The position numbers were made by a program, and so were the translations under genes. Below the pieces are notes generated by a model. That model ran no database searches. It saw only the letters and a program-made list of their open reading frames with translations, and had not been told where the DNA came from. Shown in pieces: positions 1-7,518 of a stretch of DNA of 24,574 bases. This DNA is from DAOTZS01 sp034434335 (GTDB lineage: Bacteria; Chloroflexota; Anaerolineae; CG2-30-64-16): assembly GCA_034434335.1 (NCBI GenBank), contig DAOTZS010000142.1, positions 1-24,574 on the forward strand. The letters are read 5' to 3'. Numbering within the stretch: the stretch's first letter is position 1; each line of letters begins with the position of its first letter.

Positions 1-14
1 CCTGAATAGTTACC
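1..14 (+). repeat. Tail of dispersed palindromic repeat (partial copy)
   Basis: The first 14 bases, CCTGAATAGTTACC, are identical to 6490-6503, which is the right-hand end of the repeat copy at 6321-6500. The two sequences diverge immediately afterwards. The window probably begins inside the right end of a third copy in the same orientation. The match is short, so this is suggestive only. Confidence 0.4.
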
Positions 15-283
15 AGCAGAGAACAATTTGTAAATCATCGTGATTCAAGCGTAGAGCAAATACTAACACATTCTGAACAAGGGCGATATGACAAAAGTCT
101 CAACGATTCTGCAGGGATGGTTCAAAACTGGTTACCACTTTCAGCTCCCTCGGGCCTTCGCTGCCCCTCACCCCCTTTCCCCTTCGGGGCGTGGCCCTTG
201 GCCTGCGGCCAGGGGCTCATTTTGCCACCCAACCGCGTACCTTCAGGATCGCCTCCCCAAAAGACGCCTGTTTGGCGGCCGTG
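15..283. other. Non-coding stretch with AT-richer patch and hairpins
   Basis: No convincing gene lies before the start at 341. About 15-115 is clearly AT-richer than the rest of the window. At 179-189 there is a CCCC-TTC-GGGG hairpin and at 195-215 a second stem (CCCTTGGCC / GGCCAGGGG with loop TGC). The text around 168-215 (CCTCACCCCC, then CGTGGCCCT, GGCCTGCGGCC) resembles 16233-16300 in degenerate form, so both look like members of one dispersed repeat family. Short reading frames across this stretch have no recognisable product. Confidence 0.4.
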
Positions 284-292
284 TGGTATAAT
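284..292 (+). promoter_or_regulatory. Extended -10 promoter (TGG TATAAT)
   Basis: TGGTATAAT at 284-292 is a consensus -10 hexamer preceded by the TGN extension. No recognisable -35 hexamer is present at 16-18 bp upstream, as is usual for extended -10 promoters. It lies about 50 bp ahead of the gene starting at 341 and has the right orientation. Confidence 0.5.
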
Positions 293-340
293 CAGCCTGC
301 ATGAACCAGACGAGCGGTAACGAGAGGATGGGGAGGAAAG

Positions 341-751
341 ATGGCGTATTTCGAGGGGCTTGTCGTAACAGAAGACGGCGAACCGGTGCCGGTTACCTGG
401 ATCGGTAGCACTTCATACTACGTCGTGGATTACCAGGGTTTCCGCAGGCACATTGAGGCCCGCACCGTGGACCGCGCCGTGCTCGAGCAGTTTGTTGAGC
501 AGATCTCTGCCCACCGGGATGAGGCTGCGGAAGCCATGCTCAGGCTCCTGGGCCAGGACGACCTCTTCACCAAGGCCATGGTGGACGCTACCCTGGCCAA
601 CATCAACCTGGATCAGGTCCTTGAACACGGCCTGCCGCCTGAGGCACGTCAGTGGTTAGGTATGCTCGGGTTCAGGGTTGTGATCAATTTGCATGGCGAA
701 GTGGTGCACGTCGAGCTGCCTGCCGCCCCAGAAGGATGGGACGAGGAATAA
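341..751 (+). CDS. Conserved-looking hypothetical protein, 136 aa
   Basis: I do not recognise this family. The protein is acidic and soluble, with no signal peptide or membrane segment. The N-terminal part (residues 1-45) looks like short beta strands (VVTEDGEPVPV, TSYYVVDYQGF). The middle (45-105) is probably helical and carries EQISAHRDEAAEAMLRLLG. The C-terminal part returns to beta (FRVVINLHGEVVHVEL). The start is supported by the purine-rich GAGGATGGGGAGGAAAG just upstream and by the extended -10 promoter at 284-292. The stop is about 20 bp before the likely GTG start of the next small gene, so the two are probably co-transcribed. Its coding pattern resembles the neighbouring genes, so I take it as real. 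No function can be given. Confidence 0.7.
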   Translation: MAYFEGLVVTEDGEPVPVTWIGSTSYYVVDYQGFRRHIEARTVDRAVLEQFVEQISAHRDEAAEAMLRLLGQDDLFTKAMVDATLANINLDQVLEHGLPPEARQWLGMLGFRVVINLHGEVVHVELPAAPEGWDEE

Positions 752-770
752 GAAAGACAGAGACCTCAAC

Positions 771-968
771 GTGTGGCGTAATCGGCACAAGATCGCCGCG
801 GCTGTGCGGGAGCTCGGCTGCGGATTTCTCACCGTCCTCTTCATCACCATCCCCGTCTGGGTGCTAACCCTGGCCTGGCGCGGGCCGGTCTTCGCGTTGG
901 CCGCGCTGGCCGTGCTATTGGCTGTTCTGATCGGCTTCACCTACCTCAGCCGCCTCCTGGACAGGTGA
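771..968 (+). CDS. Small two-helix membrane protein, 65 aa
   Basis: The reading frame is open from 693, but that start would overlap the preceding gene by about 60 bp. The GTG at 771, just downstream of that gene's stop, is the more economical start. The product has a basic N-terminus (WRNRHK) and two hydrophobic helices at about residues 15-33 (CGFLTVLFITIPVWVLTLAW) and 38-58 (FALAALAVLLAVLIGFTYL). It ends in a short basic tail (LLDR). The layout fits a small inner-membrane protein with both ends in the cytoplasm. No family is recognised. The upstream purine run is a weak ribosome binding site, so the exact start is uncertain. Confidence 0.5.
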   Translation: MWRNRHKIAAAVRELGCGFLTVLFITIPVWVLTLAWRGPVFALAALAVLLAVLIGFTYLSRLLDR

Positions 969-1025
969 ACACCCCTGCATAGCTCCGGACAGCAAAAAGA
1001 GGCGCGCCAACGGGCAAATTGGGTA

Positions 1026-1054
1026 TTGACATCCTGCCCGCTCCGTGCTATTAT
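1026..1054 (+). promoter_or_regulatory. Sigma70-type promoter TTGACA-N17-TATTAT for the LacI-family gene
   Basis: TTGACA (1026-1031) and TATTAT (1049-1054) are separated by exactly 17 bp, close to the sigma70/SigA consensus. Transcription would start near 1061, giving a leader of about 175 nt before the regulator gene at 1235. The leader contains two small hairpins, CGAGC-AGC-GCTCG (1151-1163) and GGCACCT-CTT-AGGTGCC (1171-1187), whose role is unknown. Confidence 0.75.
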
Positions 1055-1072
1055 ACGTGTAACGTGACACGT
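1055..1072. promoter_or_regulatory. LacI-family operator overlapping the transcription start
   Basis: ACGTGTAACGTGACACGT is an 18-bp palindrome with a single mismatched pair and a central CG, the usual architecture of LacI/GalR-family operators. It begins directly after the -10 box and covers the predicted start of transcription, where bound repressor would block initiation. The gene downstream encodes a LacI-family protein, so autoregulation is the simplest reading. That this particular protein binds the site is inference. Confidence 0.65.
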
Positions 1073-1234
1073 GCAAGTGGCCCTCGTCCCTTGCTTGCTG
1101 TTCATTCTCCTCTGCCAGGGCACAGCACTCAGTTGGCTTTTTCGACGTAACGAGCAGCGCTCGCTGGCCAGGCACCTCTTAGGTGCCCGGCCCATCCGGC
1201 GGCTGTTTTCAGGTTAGCGCGACGGGTATCTCTT

Positions 1235-2260
1235 ATGAAACGCCCTACTCAGGCCGATGTCGCCCGCCTGGCCGGCGTCTCCAGAGCTACTGTCTCTTAT
1301 GTGATCAGCGGCCGCGCCAAGGATGACATCTCGATCACCGAAGAGACCCGCCAACGGGTGCTACAAGCGATCGAACGTTTGGGCTATCAACCCGACGCAT
1401 CGGCGCAGTCACTGCGCCGCGGGAGCACCAGAACCATCGGGCTGCTGATTCCCGACCTGCATAACCCCCACTATTGGCAGATCGTGCGGGGCGTGGAAGA
1501 AGAGGTTGCCAGCCAGGGCTATGACCTGTTGTTCAACAGCACCTCTCTCAACCCAGAGCGCGAACGGGAATGCGTGCGTGCGCTGCTACGACGCCGCATT
1601 GATGGCCTGATCCTGCTCCTTACCTATCCCACCACCCTCCTCGAAGAAGCCAGGGCCCTGATCCGCCCGCGCAGCCCCCTCGTCCTCCTGGGAAGCGCTG
1701 CACAGGATATGGACACCGTGCTGCCCAGCCATGGCCAGGGAGCCACCCAGCTCATGGCTCATCTGCTCGAGCTGGGGCACCGGCGCATTGGGCTGGTACT
1801 CGGCGTCGCCACACCTGAGCTGGGCGCGGATCGGCTGGCCGCGTACCAGTCGGCTCTACATGACCACGGCCTGCCCGTGGACGAAACCTTGATCGAGCGC
1901 TGCGGCAGCGCGCTGGACGACGGCTACCAGGCGAGCTGGCGGCTGCTGCAGCGCCAACCAAGGCCCACCGCTATCGTCGTGATCAACGACCTGCTGGCCA
2001 TCGGCGCCCTGCGCGCGGCCGCCGACCTGGGCCTGCGGGTGCCAGCAGAGGTTTCGGTGGCCAGCTTCGACGACATCGAGGTGGCCGCCTATTTATGCCC
2101 GCCCCTCACCACTGTGCGGGTCAATGCCGAAGAGATGGGAACCACCGCCGCTCGCCTGTTGTTCGCCCGCCTGCACGACCCGGAACGCCCTCCCCAGCAT
2201 ATTCGCCTTCCCGCACAATTGGTGGTGCGCGGGTCTACGGGACCGGCTCCAGCCGCGTGA
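1235..2260 (+). CDS. LacI-family transcriptional regulator
   Basis: This 341-residue protein has the complete LacI/GalR layout. An N-terminal helix-turn-helix at about residues 5-25 (QADVARLAGVSRATVSYVIS) is followed by the hinge helix (YQPDASAQSLRRG, about 51-65). A periplasmic-binding-protein-like effector domain begins at IGLLIPDL (about 70) and runs to the end (AQLVVRGS). The effector is probably a sugar or sugar derivative that releases the protein from DNA. It sits just ahead of a substrate-binding protein and two permease genes on the same strand, so it is likely the local regulator of that uptake locus. Its promoter overlaps a palindromic operator at 1055-1072, which suggests self-control. 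No clear Shine-Dalgarno precedes the ATG. The specific ligand cannot be read from the sequence. Confidence 0.93.
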   Translation: MKRPTQADVARLAGVSRATVSYVISGRAKDDISITEETRQRVLQAIERLGYQPDASAQSLRRGSTRTIGLLIPDLHNPHYWQIVRGVEEEVASQGYDLLFNSTSLNPERERECVRALLRRRIDGLILLLTYPTTLLEEARALIRPRSPLVLLGSAAQDMDTVLPSHGQGATQLMAHLLELGHRRIGLVLGVATPELGADRLAAYQSALHDHGLPVDETLIERCGSALDDGYQASWRLLQRQPRPTAIVVINDLLAIGALRAAADLGLRVPAEVSVASFDDIEVAAYLCPPLTTVRVNAEEMGTTAARLLFARLHDPERPPQHIRLPAQLVVRGSTGPAPAA

Positions 2261-2415
2261 GCAGAAGGGAGGTGATGGAGAGCAAAGAAATCCTCAAGCC
2301 TTGTGCAGCCCGCCTTGACTACTTCGCCGCCAGGGCTGGTGGGAAGCTGCCGTGCTTCCCCTCGTGTAATGCTGGCTCTGTCCTGTGGTGGATAATTGCC
2401 TAAGGAGGTGTTCCC

Positions 2416-4158
2416 ATGAAGCGCAGCAAGATGTTGTGGTCGTTACTGGCCGGGGCCATGATGGTCGCCATGGTTCTGGCGTCCTGCGTGCCGGCCCCCG
2501 CCCAACCCGTCGTGCCGACCGAAGCCCCGAAACCTGCCGAAGTTGCCAAGCCGGCCGAGACACCCCAGCCGGCTGAAGCCCCCAAGCCCGCTGCCAAGGA
2601 GTGGGAGGGAGAGGTGGTCGTCAGCCTCCAGAGTCAGAACACCATGACCTGGCAGGCGCTCTGCGACGCCTACATGCAGAAGAACCCCAAAGTCAAGTGC
2701 CTGGTGGAGCTGAAGCCCAGCGAGGGCTACCAGGACTGGATCCGCACCCAGTTCGCCGGCGGGGAGCCGCGTCCCTCCCTGGTGAACGGCAACGTGGTGG
2801 CCGACCTGATCACCGCCAAGAAGTTCGTCAACCTGGAAGACTACCTGGACAAGCCCAACCCCTACAACAACGGCAAACCGTGGCGCGAGAGCTTCGACCA
2901 GGACGTGATGTTCCTGTCGCGTGACCCGACCACCGGCGAGCTCTACCACCTGAGCCTCGAGATGGTCAAGATCATCTGGTTCTACAACAAGGACATCGCG
3001 GCCAAGATCGGCATGACCGAGCCACCCCAAACCTGGGATGAACTGGCCGCGTGGATGGCCAAGGCCAGGGAGGCGGGCTATATCCCCTTCTCCATCGGCG
3101 GCGACTTCCAGGAATTCTGGGAGATGCGCATCGGCTGGCTGGCCCGCATGTATCAGGACGGCTTCTACTGCACGCCCGACAAGTGGGAGCTGAGCCGCTG
3201 CCAGCCAGGAGACTGGTGCTACGAGGTGGGGGTGGACGACAAGTTCCCGCCCGCTAACTGGCAGGAGGACCGCCACTACGACGACGGCAACCGCGTCCAT
3301 CAGAACCCGGTGCGCTGGATCCTGGCTTTCCAGGAAGGCAAGATCGGGCCCAAGGACCCCGAATACCGGGCCTTGATGCGCGAGTTCAAGAAGGTCCTGA
3401 CGCCCGAAAACCTGCCACCCGGCTGGACCGGTGTCAACGGCCAGACCGCCTACTCCCTCTTCCTGTCGGGCAAGGCTCTCTTCTGGCTCGACGGCGGTTG
3501 GATGATCAGCCACTTCGAGAAGGACATCAACAACCTGCGCACAGGGAAGTTCTTCACGGTCAAGGAGGGCGAACCCACGCCCACACCCGATCCGAGCTTC
3601 CAGACCATCCAGCCGTTCGAGTTCGGCACCTTTGATAACCCGAAGATGACCGCGCCAGAGGCCAAATGCCCGTGGCAACGCACCATCGAGTGGCCGGTCG
3701 GCTTCTGGAGCGTGCCCAAGAAGTCGGCCAAGCAGAACGACCTGGAGATCGACTTCCTGATGTTCGTCACCAGCCCCGAGGGCTTCGGCATCTACGTGCA
3801 GACCAACATGGATCCCAACAACCCCCAGGGCGGGCTGGTTGGACCGTTCATCGTCAAGGGTGTGGAGATGCCGCCGGAGATGGCTGCCAAGTTCGAGAAC
3901 CTGAAGCCGGTCGGCAACACCGAGAAGACGACGGCCGGCAGCGCCTTCTCCCGGGGCATTGCCGACTATCAGCCCATGGTGCGCGAGTGGGTTAGCCTGG
4001 CCCAACAGTACTTCACCAATCAGATCGACCTGGACACCTACATCGAGAAGTACGATGAAGTACTGCGCCGGCCTGACCTGTGGAAGGGCCTGCTCGAGCA
4101 CATGAAGCTGACCGAAGACGACCTGGCCCATCCGGAGAAGAAGCCGATCAACAGGTAG
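2416..4158 (+). CDS. ABC transporter substrate-binding lipoprotein (family 1, sugar type)
   Basis: The 580-residue protein begins with a lipoprotein signal peptide: MKRSK, a hydrophobic stretch, then the lipobox LASC with the acylated Cys at residue 24. A Pro/Ala/Glu/Lys linker of about 35 residues (repeats of the PAEAPKPA kind) tethers it to the cell surface. The mature domain starts near EWEGEVVVSL and has family-1 solute-binding features, such as MVKIIWFYNKDIAAKIG, TWDELAAWMAKA and GKALFWLDGGWMI. It is longer than the usual 400-450 residues. The extra length includes a Cys-bearing insert around residues 250-285 (YCTPDKWELSRCQPGDWC). An AAGGAGGTG ribosome binding site lies 5 bp before the ATG. 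The downstream permeases make carbohydrate uptake the likely role; the substrate is unknown. Confidence 0.92.
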   Translation: MKRSKMLWSLLAGAMMVAMVLASCVPAPAQPVVPTEAPKPAEVAKPAETPQPAEAPKPAAKEWEGEVVVSLQSQNTMTWQALCDAYMQKNPKVKCLVELKPSEGYQDWIRTQFAGGEPRPSLVNGNVVADLITAKKFVNLEDYLDKPNPYNNGKPWRESFDQDVMFLSRDPTTGELYHLSLEMVKIIWFYNKDIAAKIGMTEPPQTWDELAAWMAKAREAGYIPFSIGGDFQEFWEMRIGWLARMYQDGFYCTPDKWELSRCQPGDWCYEVGVDDKFPPANWQEDRHYDDGNRVHQNPVRWILAFQEGKIGPKDPEYRALMREFKKVLTPENLPPGWTGVNGQTAYSLFLSGKALFWLDGGWMISHFEKDINNLRTGKFFTVKEGEPTPTPDPSFQTIQPFEFGTFDNPKMTAPEAKCPWQRTIEWPVGFWSVPKKSAKQNDLEIDFLMFVTSPEGFGIYVQTNMDPNNPQGGLVGPFIVKGVEMPPEMAAKFENLKPVGNTEKTTAGSAFSRGIADYQPMVREWVSLAQQYFTNQIDLDTYIEKYDEVLRRPDLWKGLLEHMKLTEDDLAHPEKKPINR

Positions 4159-4176
4159 AGTAGCGGAAGCGCTCAG

Positions 4177-4215
4177 TGGGGTTTTGTGGGTGGCTTGGCC
4201 ACCCACAAAACCCCA
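4177..4215 (+). terminator. Perfect 18-bp stem-loop after the binding-protein gene
   Basis: The arms 4177-4194 and 4198-4215 are perfect reverse complements (TGGGGTTTTGTGGGTGGC and its complement) around a 3-nt loop, followed by TTCCTTC. There is no long U-tract, so it may act as a partial terminator or an mRNA-stabilising structure rather than a full stop. Its place between the binding-protein gene and the permease gene fits the common pattern in which the binding protein is expressed more than the membrane subunits. The design resembles the hairpin at 16313-16353. Confidence 0.6.
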
Positions 4216-4291
4216 TTCCTTCGCATGGCCCATCGTTATTGCTCTGATGTGGGTAAGGTAGAAAATCTGTCGGTATACAGCAGGTAACAAA

Positions 4292-6307
4292 ATGCGTGGA
4301 GGACATCTCTCAGCAGCCAGGCCGGGCCGCAGAACCGCACCCGGCCTGCTGACCCTGCTGATCCTGGTCCTGGTTGCCCTGTTCCCTGCGCGGGCCGGGG
4401 CGCAGGCTCCGGGGTGGCGCTTCGCGGCCGGCAGCGTGGTCCACGCGGCGGCGGTCTCCGCGGATGGCGAGTACATTGCCCTCGGCACACGAGAGGGCCT
4501 GGTGCTCTATATAAATCGCCGGGGGGAAGAGGTGTGGCGCTATGATACGGGGGGCACCGTGCTGGGGCTGGGCATGAGCGAGGATGGGCAGCGCATCATC
4601 GCCGCCACGGAGAGCCGCAGTGCCCTCCTCCTGGACGGCGCTGGCCAGCTACTCTGGAAGAAAGACTTCGATTTTGCCCTGGTCGCGGCCGCCATGTCAG
4701 GCGATGGCAGCCTGATCGGCCTGGTGCCACGCAAATCCAGGCTGGTCTGGATCCTGGACGGGGCCGGCAACGATGTGTGGCAGCACGAGTTCGACACCCC
4801 TCCCACGGCCGTGGCGATCTCCGCCGATGGCCAGCGCGTGGTGTTCGGCTCGCGCGATGCCCGCATCCGGGCCTTTGACCCCCAGGGCCGGCAACTGTGG
4901 GAGCAACAGGTAGATGGTGTGATCACCAGGGTGGCGCTCACCCGCGATGGGGGGTTGGTGGCTGTCAGCGACGAATCCGGAAAGGGTTATCTGCTGAGGG
5001 GGGATGACGGCACGGTGCTCTGGAGCTACGAGGCCGAGGGAGTGATGGAGACGGCCGCCATCTCCGGCGATGGACAGCAGGTGGCCTTCGGTGCCCGCGA
5101 CAAGCACTACTACCTGCTGGACCAAAAGGGCACCTTGCTGAGCAGGTCCCCCACCAGCGATGTCGTGCATGCCGTAGCCCTTTCCGGAGACGGCAGCACC
5201 CTGGTGGTGGGCTCGGATGACGGGACCGTCCTGGGATTCAGTGTACGCCAGACCGCGGCCGGGTATGCAGCCCAGGTGCAGGCGGCACGCATCAGGACCA
5301 TCTTCATCACGGTGATCGCCATTGCCCTCCTGGCCGGCCTCATCGCGTTTCTGCGCCTCACCCCTTCAGGCCGGCGCGCCTGGGAGGTGCATGGGGCCCG
5401 CCCACGTCGGCTGGCGCGTGAGGTATGGCGGGCGCGCGGCTCTTATCTGCTCCTGCTGCCCACCGTGGGGCTGCTCCTCACTTTCAACTACTACCCTGCC
5501 CTTTCGGGGCTATTCCATTCCTTCACCAAATGGAATCCCGGCATTGAGACGCGCTGGATAGGGCTGGAGAACTTCCAGGCCCTCCTCTACAACCAGTTTC
5601 TGCGCCGCGGGATCGTCAACGCCATCATCCTGATCGTCACCGGCTACATCAAAGTGCTGACGGTTCCCCTGCTGGTAGCCGAGCTGCTCTTTCACCTGCG
5701 TTCGCGGCCGTTGCAATACTGGCTGCGCTCCCTGTTCATTTTCCCCATCGTGGTGCCGGGCGTGGCCATCATCCTGATCTGGCGCAACATCTTCGATCCC
5801 AACATCGGGCTCCTGAACAACACCCTGGCCCTGCTGGGGTTGATGAACATGCAGCAGCCCCAGGCCTGGCTGGGCGATCCCAAGACGGCCATCTGGTCCA
5901 TCGTCTTCATCGGTTTCCCCTGGGTGAGCGCCTTTGCGCTGCTGCTTTATTACGGCGGCCTGATCTCCATCCCGGTCGAACTGTTCGACGCCGCCAAGGT
6001 GGACGGGGCCGGCAGCCTGCGCCGTTTCTGGAACCTCGACCTGCCCCTGCTGCTCGGCCAGATCAAGCTCCTGCTGATCCTGGGCTTCATCAACGGCATG
6101 CAGGAGTTCGCCATCGTTTTCCTGACCACGGAAGGCGGGCCATATAATGCCACCTACACGCCGGCACTGGAGCTCTATTATCAGGCTATGCGTTTCAGCA
6201 ACTTTGGGCTGGCTTCGGCCATCGGTACCGTTTTGTTTATCATCATCCTGGGTGGCACGATCCTGAACCTGCGCTACGTCCGCTCGGCTACGGAGTATCA
6301 GGCCTGA
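4292..6307 (+). CDS. MalF-type ABC permease fused to an N-terminal extracytoplasmic PQQ/WD40-like beta-propeller
   Basis: This 671-residue protein joins two modules. Residues 16-38 form a signal-anchor or signal peptide. Residues about 48-316 hold seven repeats of roughly 38-40 residues, each with a core like AVSADGEYIALGT or AISGDGQQVAFGA followed by a strand ending in W or L (GEEVWRYD, GTVLWSYE), typical of a PQQ-like/WD40-like seven-bladed propeller. A transmembrane helix (about 335-354) and a basic cytoplasmic segment (360-382) lead to a six-helix binding-protein-dependent permease domain (383-660). This contains the EAA-type loop ELFDAAKVDGAG...LDLP at about 563-585, which docks the ATPase. 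The predicted topology puts the propeller outside, where MalF of enteric bacteria carries its P2 loop that contacts the binding protein. The ribosome binding site (CAGGTAAC) is weak. The frame is continuous, so an accidental fusion by a lost stop is unlikely but not excluded. Confidence 0.9.
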   Translation: MRGGHLSAARPGRRTAPGLLTLLILVLVALFPARAGAQAPGWRFAAGSVVHAAAVSADGEYIALGTREGLVLYINRRGEEVWRYDTGGTVLGLGMSEDGQRIIAATESRSALLLDGAGQLLWKKDFDFALVAAAMSGDGSLIGLVPRKSRLVWILDGAGNDVWQHEFDTPPTAVAISADGQRVVFGSRDARIRAFDPQGRQLWEQQVDGVITRVALTRDGGLVAVSDESGKGYLLRGDDGTVLWSYEAEGVMETAAISGDGQQVAFGARDKHYYLLDQKGTLLSRSPTSDVVHAVALSGDGSTLVVGSDDGTVLGFSVRQTAAGYAAQVQAARIRTIFITVIAIALLAGLIAFLRLTPSGRRAWEVHGARPRRLAREVWRARGSYLLLLPTVGLLLTFNYYPALSGLFHSFTKWNPGIETRWIGLENFQALLYNQFLRRGIVNAIILIVTGYIKVLTVPLLVAELLFHLRSRPLQYWLRSLFIFPIVVPGVAIILIWRNIFDPNIGLLNNTLALLGLMNMQQPQAWLGDPKTAIWSIVFIGFPWVSAFALLLYYGGLISIPVELFDAAKVDGAGSLRRFWNLDLPLLLGQIKLLLILGFINGMQEFAIVFLTTEGGPYNATYTPALELYYQAMRFSNFGLASAIGTVLFIIILGGTILNLRYVRSATEYQA

Positions 6308-6320
6308 TGGAAGCCAATCA

Positions 6321-6500
6321 TTCAGCGGTGACTGGAAGGGCCACGCCGAGGGCTCGCCCGAGGCGTCACCCTTTTAGGCCTGCGGCCAGAGGTCGGCCTT
6401 CGCCGACCTCTTTCATAATGCATACATGAAGGGTGTCGGCCTCTGCCGACACCCGGCACGAAGTGCCCAGGAGGGGCGATTTCAATCGGCCTGAATAGTT
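6321..6500 (+). repeat. Dispersed palindromic repeat, copy A
   Basis: This segment matches, in inverted orientation, 14371-14567 over nearly its whole length. Shared blocks include GCGGTGACTGGAAGG, CACGCCGAGGGCTCGCCCGA and GGCACGAAGTGCCCAG, and both end in CGGCCTGAATAGTT. It is made of stacked hairpins: GAGGTCGGC / GCCGACCTC (6389-6410), GGGTGTCGGC / GCCGACACCC (6431-6454) and GGCAC-GAA-GTGCC (6455-6467). No coding capacity is evident. It sits between the two permease genes of one transporter. A small REP- or MITE-like element is the best description; its mobilising enzyme is not in the window. Confidence 0.75.
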
Positions 6501-6512
6501 ACCGAGAAAGTA

Positions 6513-6536
6513 CCTGGCACTTTCGGAGGTGCCAGG
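6513..6536 (+). repeat. 8-bp stem-loop upstream of second permease
   Basis: CCTGGCAC (6513-6520) and GTGCCAGG (6529-6536) form a perfect stem around an 8-nt loop, directly after the repeat copy A and about 50 bp before the second permease gene. It could shape the mRNA end or be part of a larger repeat. No U-tract follows. Confidence 0.4.
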
Positions 6537-6585
6537 CCTTGAGCGGGGAAGCCCTTACAATTGGAAGGACGCCAGGAGGCAAATG

Positions 6586-7488
6586 ATGGTGCAGACATGG
6601 CGCACACGTTGGTCTGCTTATCGCAAAGCGCGGCGCCAGGAGATGGATTTCAGCTCTGGCAGCGCCGGTGCCAGCCGCGTGGGGCAGGTGGCGATCGTCC
6701 TGGTATTGCTGCTCCTTTTGCTCCTGACCCTCGTGCCGGTGGTTTTTATGTTGATGACCTCGCTCAAAAACCGCGGGCAGATCTTCACCCAGTTCTGGGC
6801 ATTGCCCCGGCCCCCGCTGTGGGAGAATTATACATTGGGTTGGCGGGCGATGCGCGGCTACATTTTCAACTCGCTCCTGTTCGGCTCGGCATCTGTGCTG
6901 GCGGTCGTATTTCTCTCCTCGCTCAGCGGCTATGTGTTCGCGCGGCATCGCTTTCCGGGCAAAGAGGTCATCTATGTCGCCATCCTCTCCCTGCTCATGA
7001 TCCCCGGCGTCCTCACCCTGATCCCCGCCTTTGTGCTGGTCAGGCAGCTCGGCCTGCTGGACACCCCCTGGGCCCTGATCCTGCCCTGGACGGCCGGCGG
7101 CCAGGTATTCGGCATCCTGCTTTGTCGCAGCTTCTTTGCCACCCTGCCCCAGGAGCTGTTCGAGGCCGGCCGGATTGACGGCGCTTCGGAGCTCCAGCTT
7201 TATGCCCGCGTGGCGCTGCCGCTGAGCTGGCCGATCCTCATCACCCTGGCCATCATGCACTTCGTGGGCACGTACAACGACTTCATCTGGCCCCTGGTGA
7301 CGATCACCAACCCGGCCATTCAGGTCGTGGGGGTGGGTCTGCGCCAGTTCGTGAACCAGTGGGGCGTGGTGGACATCGGGGGTCAGATGGCAGGGTACGC
7401 AGTATCGGTCGTGCCCCTGTTGATCCTGTTCACCTTCGGCATGAAGTACTATATCCAGGGGGTCACGGCTGGCGCGCTCAAGGCGTGA
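6586..7488 (+). CDS. MalG-type ABC transporter permease
   Basis: This is the second membrane subunit of the carbohydrate transporter. From the chosen start the protein has 300 residues, usual for MalG/ThuG-type subunits. It has a basic cytoplasmic N-terminus, a first membrane helix (IVLVLLLLLLLTLVPVVF), further helices, and the EAA loop LFEAGRIDGAS...ARVALP at about residues 190-213, where a MalK-like ATPase docks. It ends in KYYIQGVTAGALKA, typical of the family's C-terminus. AGGAGG at 6574-6579 lies 6 bp before the ATG at 6586, which favours this start over the in-frame ATGs at 6583 and 6529. No ATP-binding subunit gene is nearby, so the transporter presumably uses a shared ATPase encoded elsewhere. 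Confidence 0.93.
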   Translation: MVQTWRTRWSAYRKARRQEMDFSSGSAGASRVGQVAIVLVLLLLLLLTLVPVVFMLMTSLKNRGQIFTQFWALPRPPLWENYTLGWRAMRGYIFNSLLFGSASVLAVVFLSSLSGYVFARHRFPGKEVIYVAILSLLMIPGVLTLIPAFVLVRQLGLLDTPWALILPWTAGGQVFGILLCRSFFATLPQELFEAGRIDGASELQLYARVALPLSWPILITLAIMHFVGTYNDFIWPLVTITNPAIQVVGVGLRQFVNQWGVVDIGGQMAGYAVSVVPLLILFTFGMKYYIQGVTAGALKA

Positions 7489-7518
7489 GCTCCCAACCCA
7501 GAGCACCTGCCACCCACC

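Noticed and set aside
1073..1234. Riboswitch or T-box in the LacI-family gene leader
   Set aside because: Only two short hairpins are present, and no conserved motif of a known class was recognised.
2443..4488. A 681-codon open frame on the minus strand
   Set aside because: It lies antisense to the substrate-binding protein gene and into the next gene. Its sequence is a His/Val/Leu/Gly-rich shadow typical of GC-rich third-codon bias, with no domain. The plus-strand genes have clear families.
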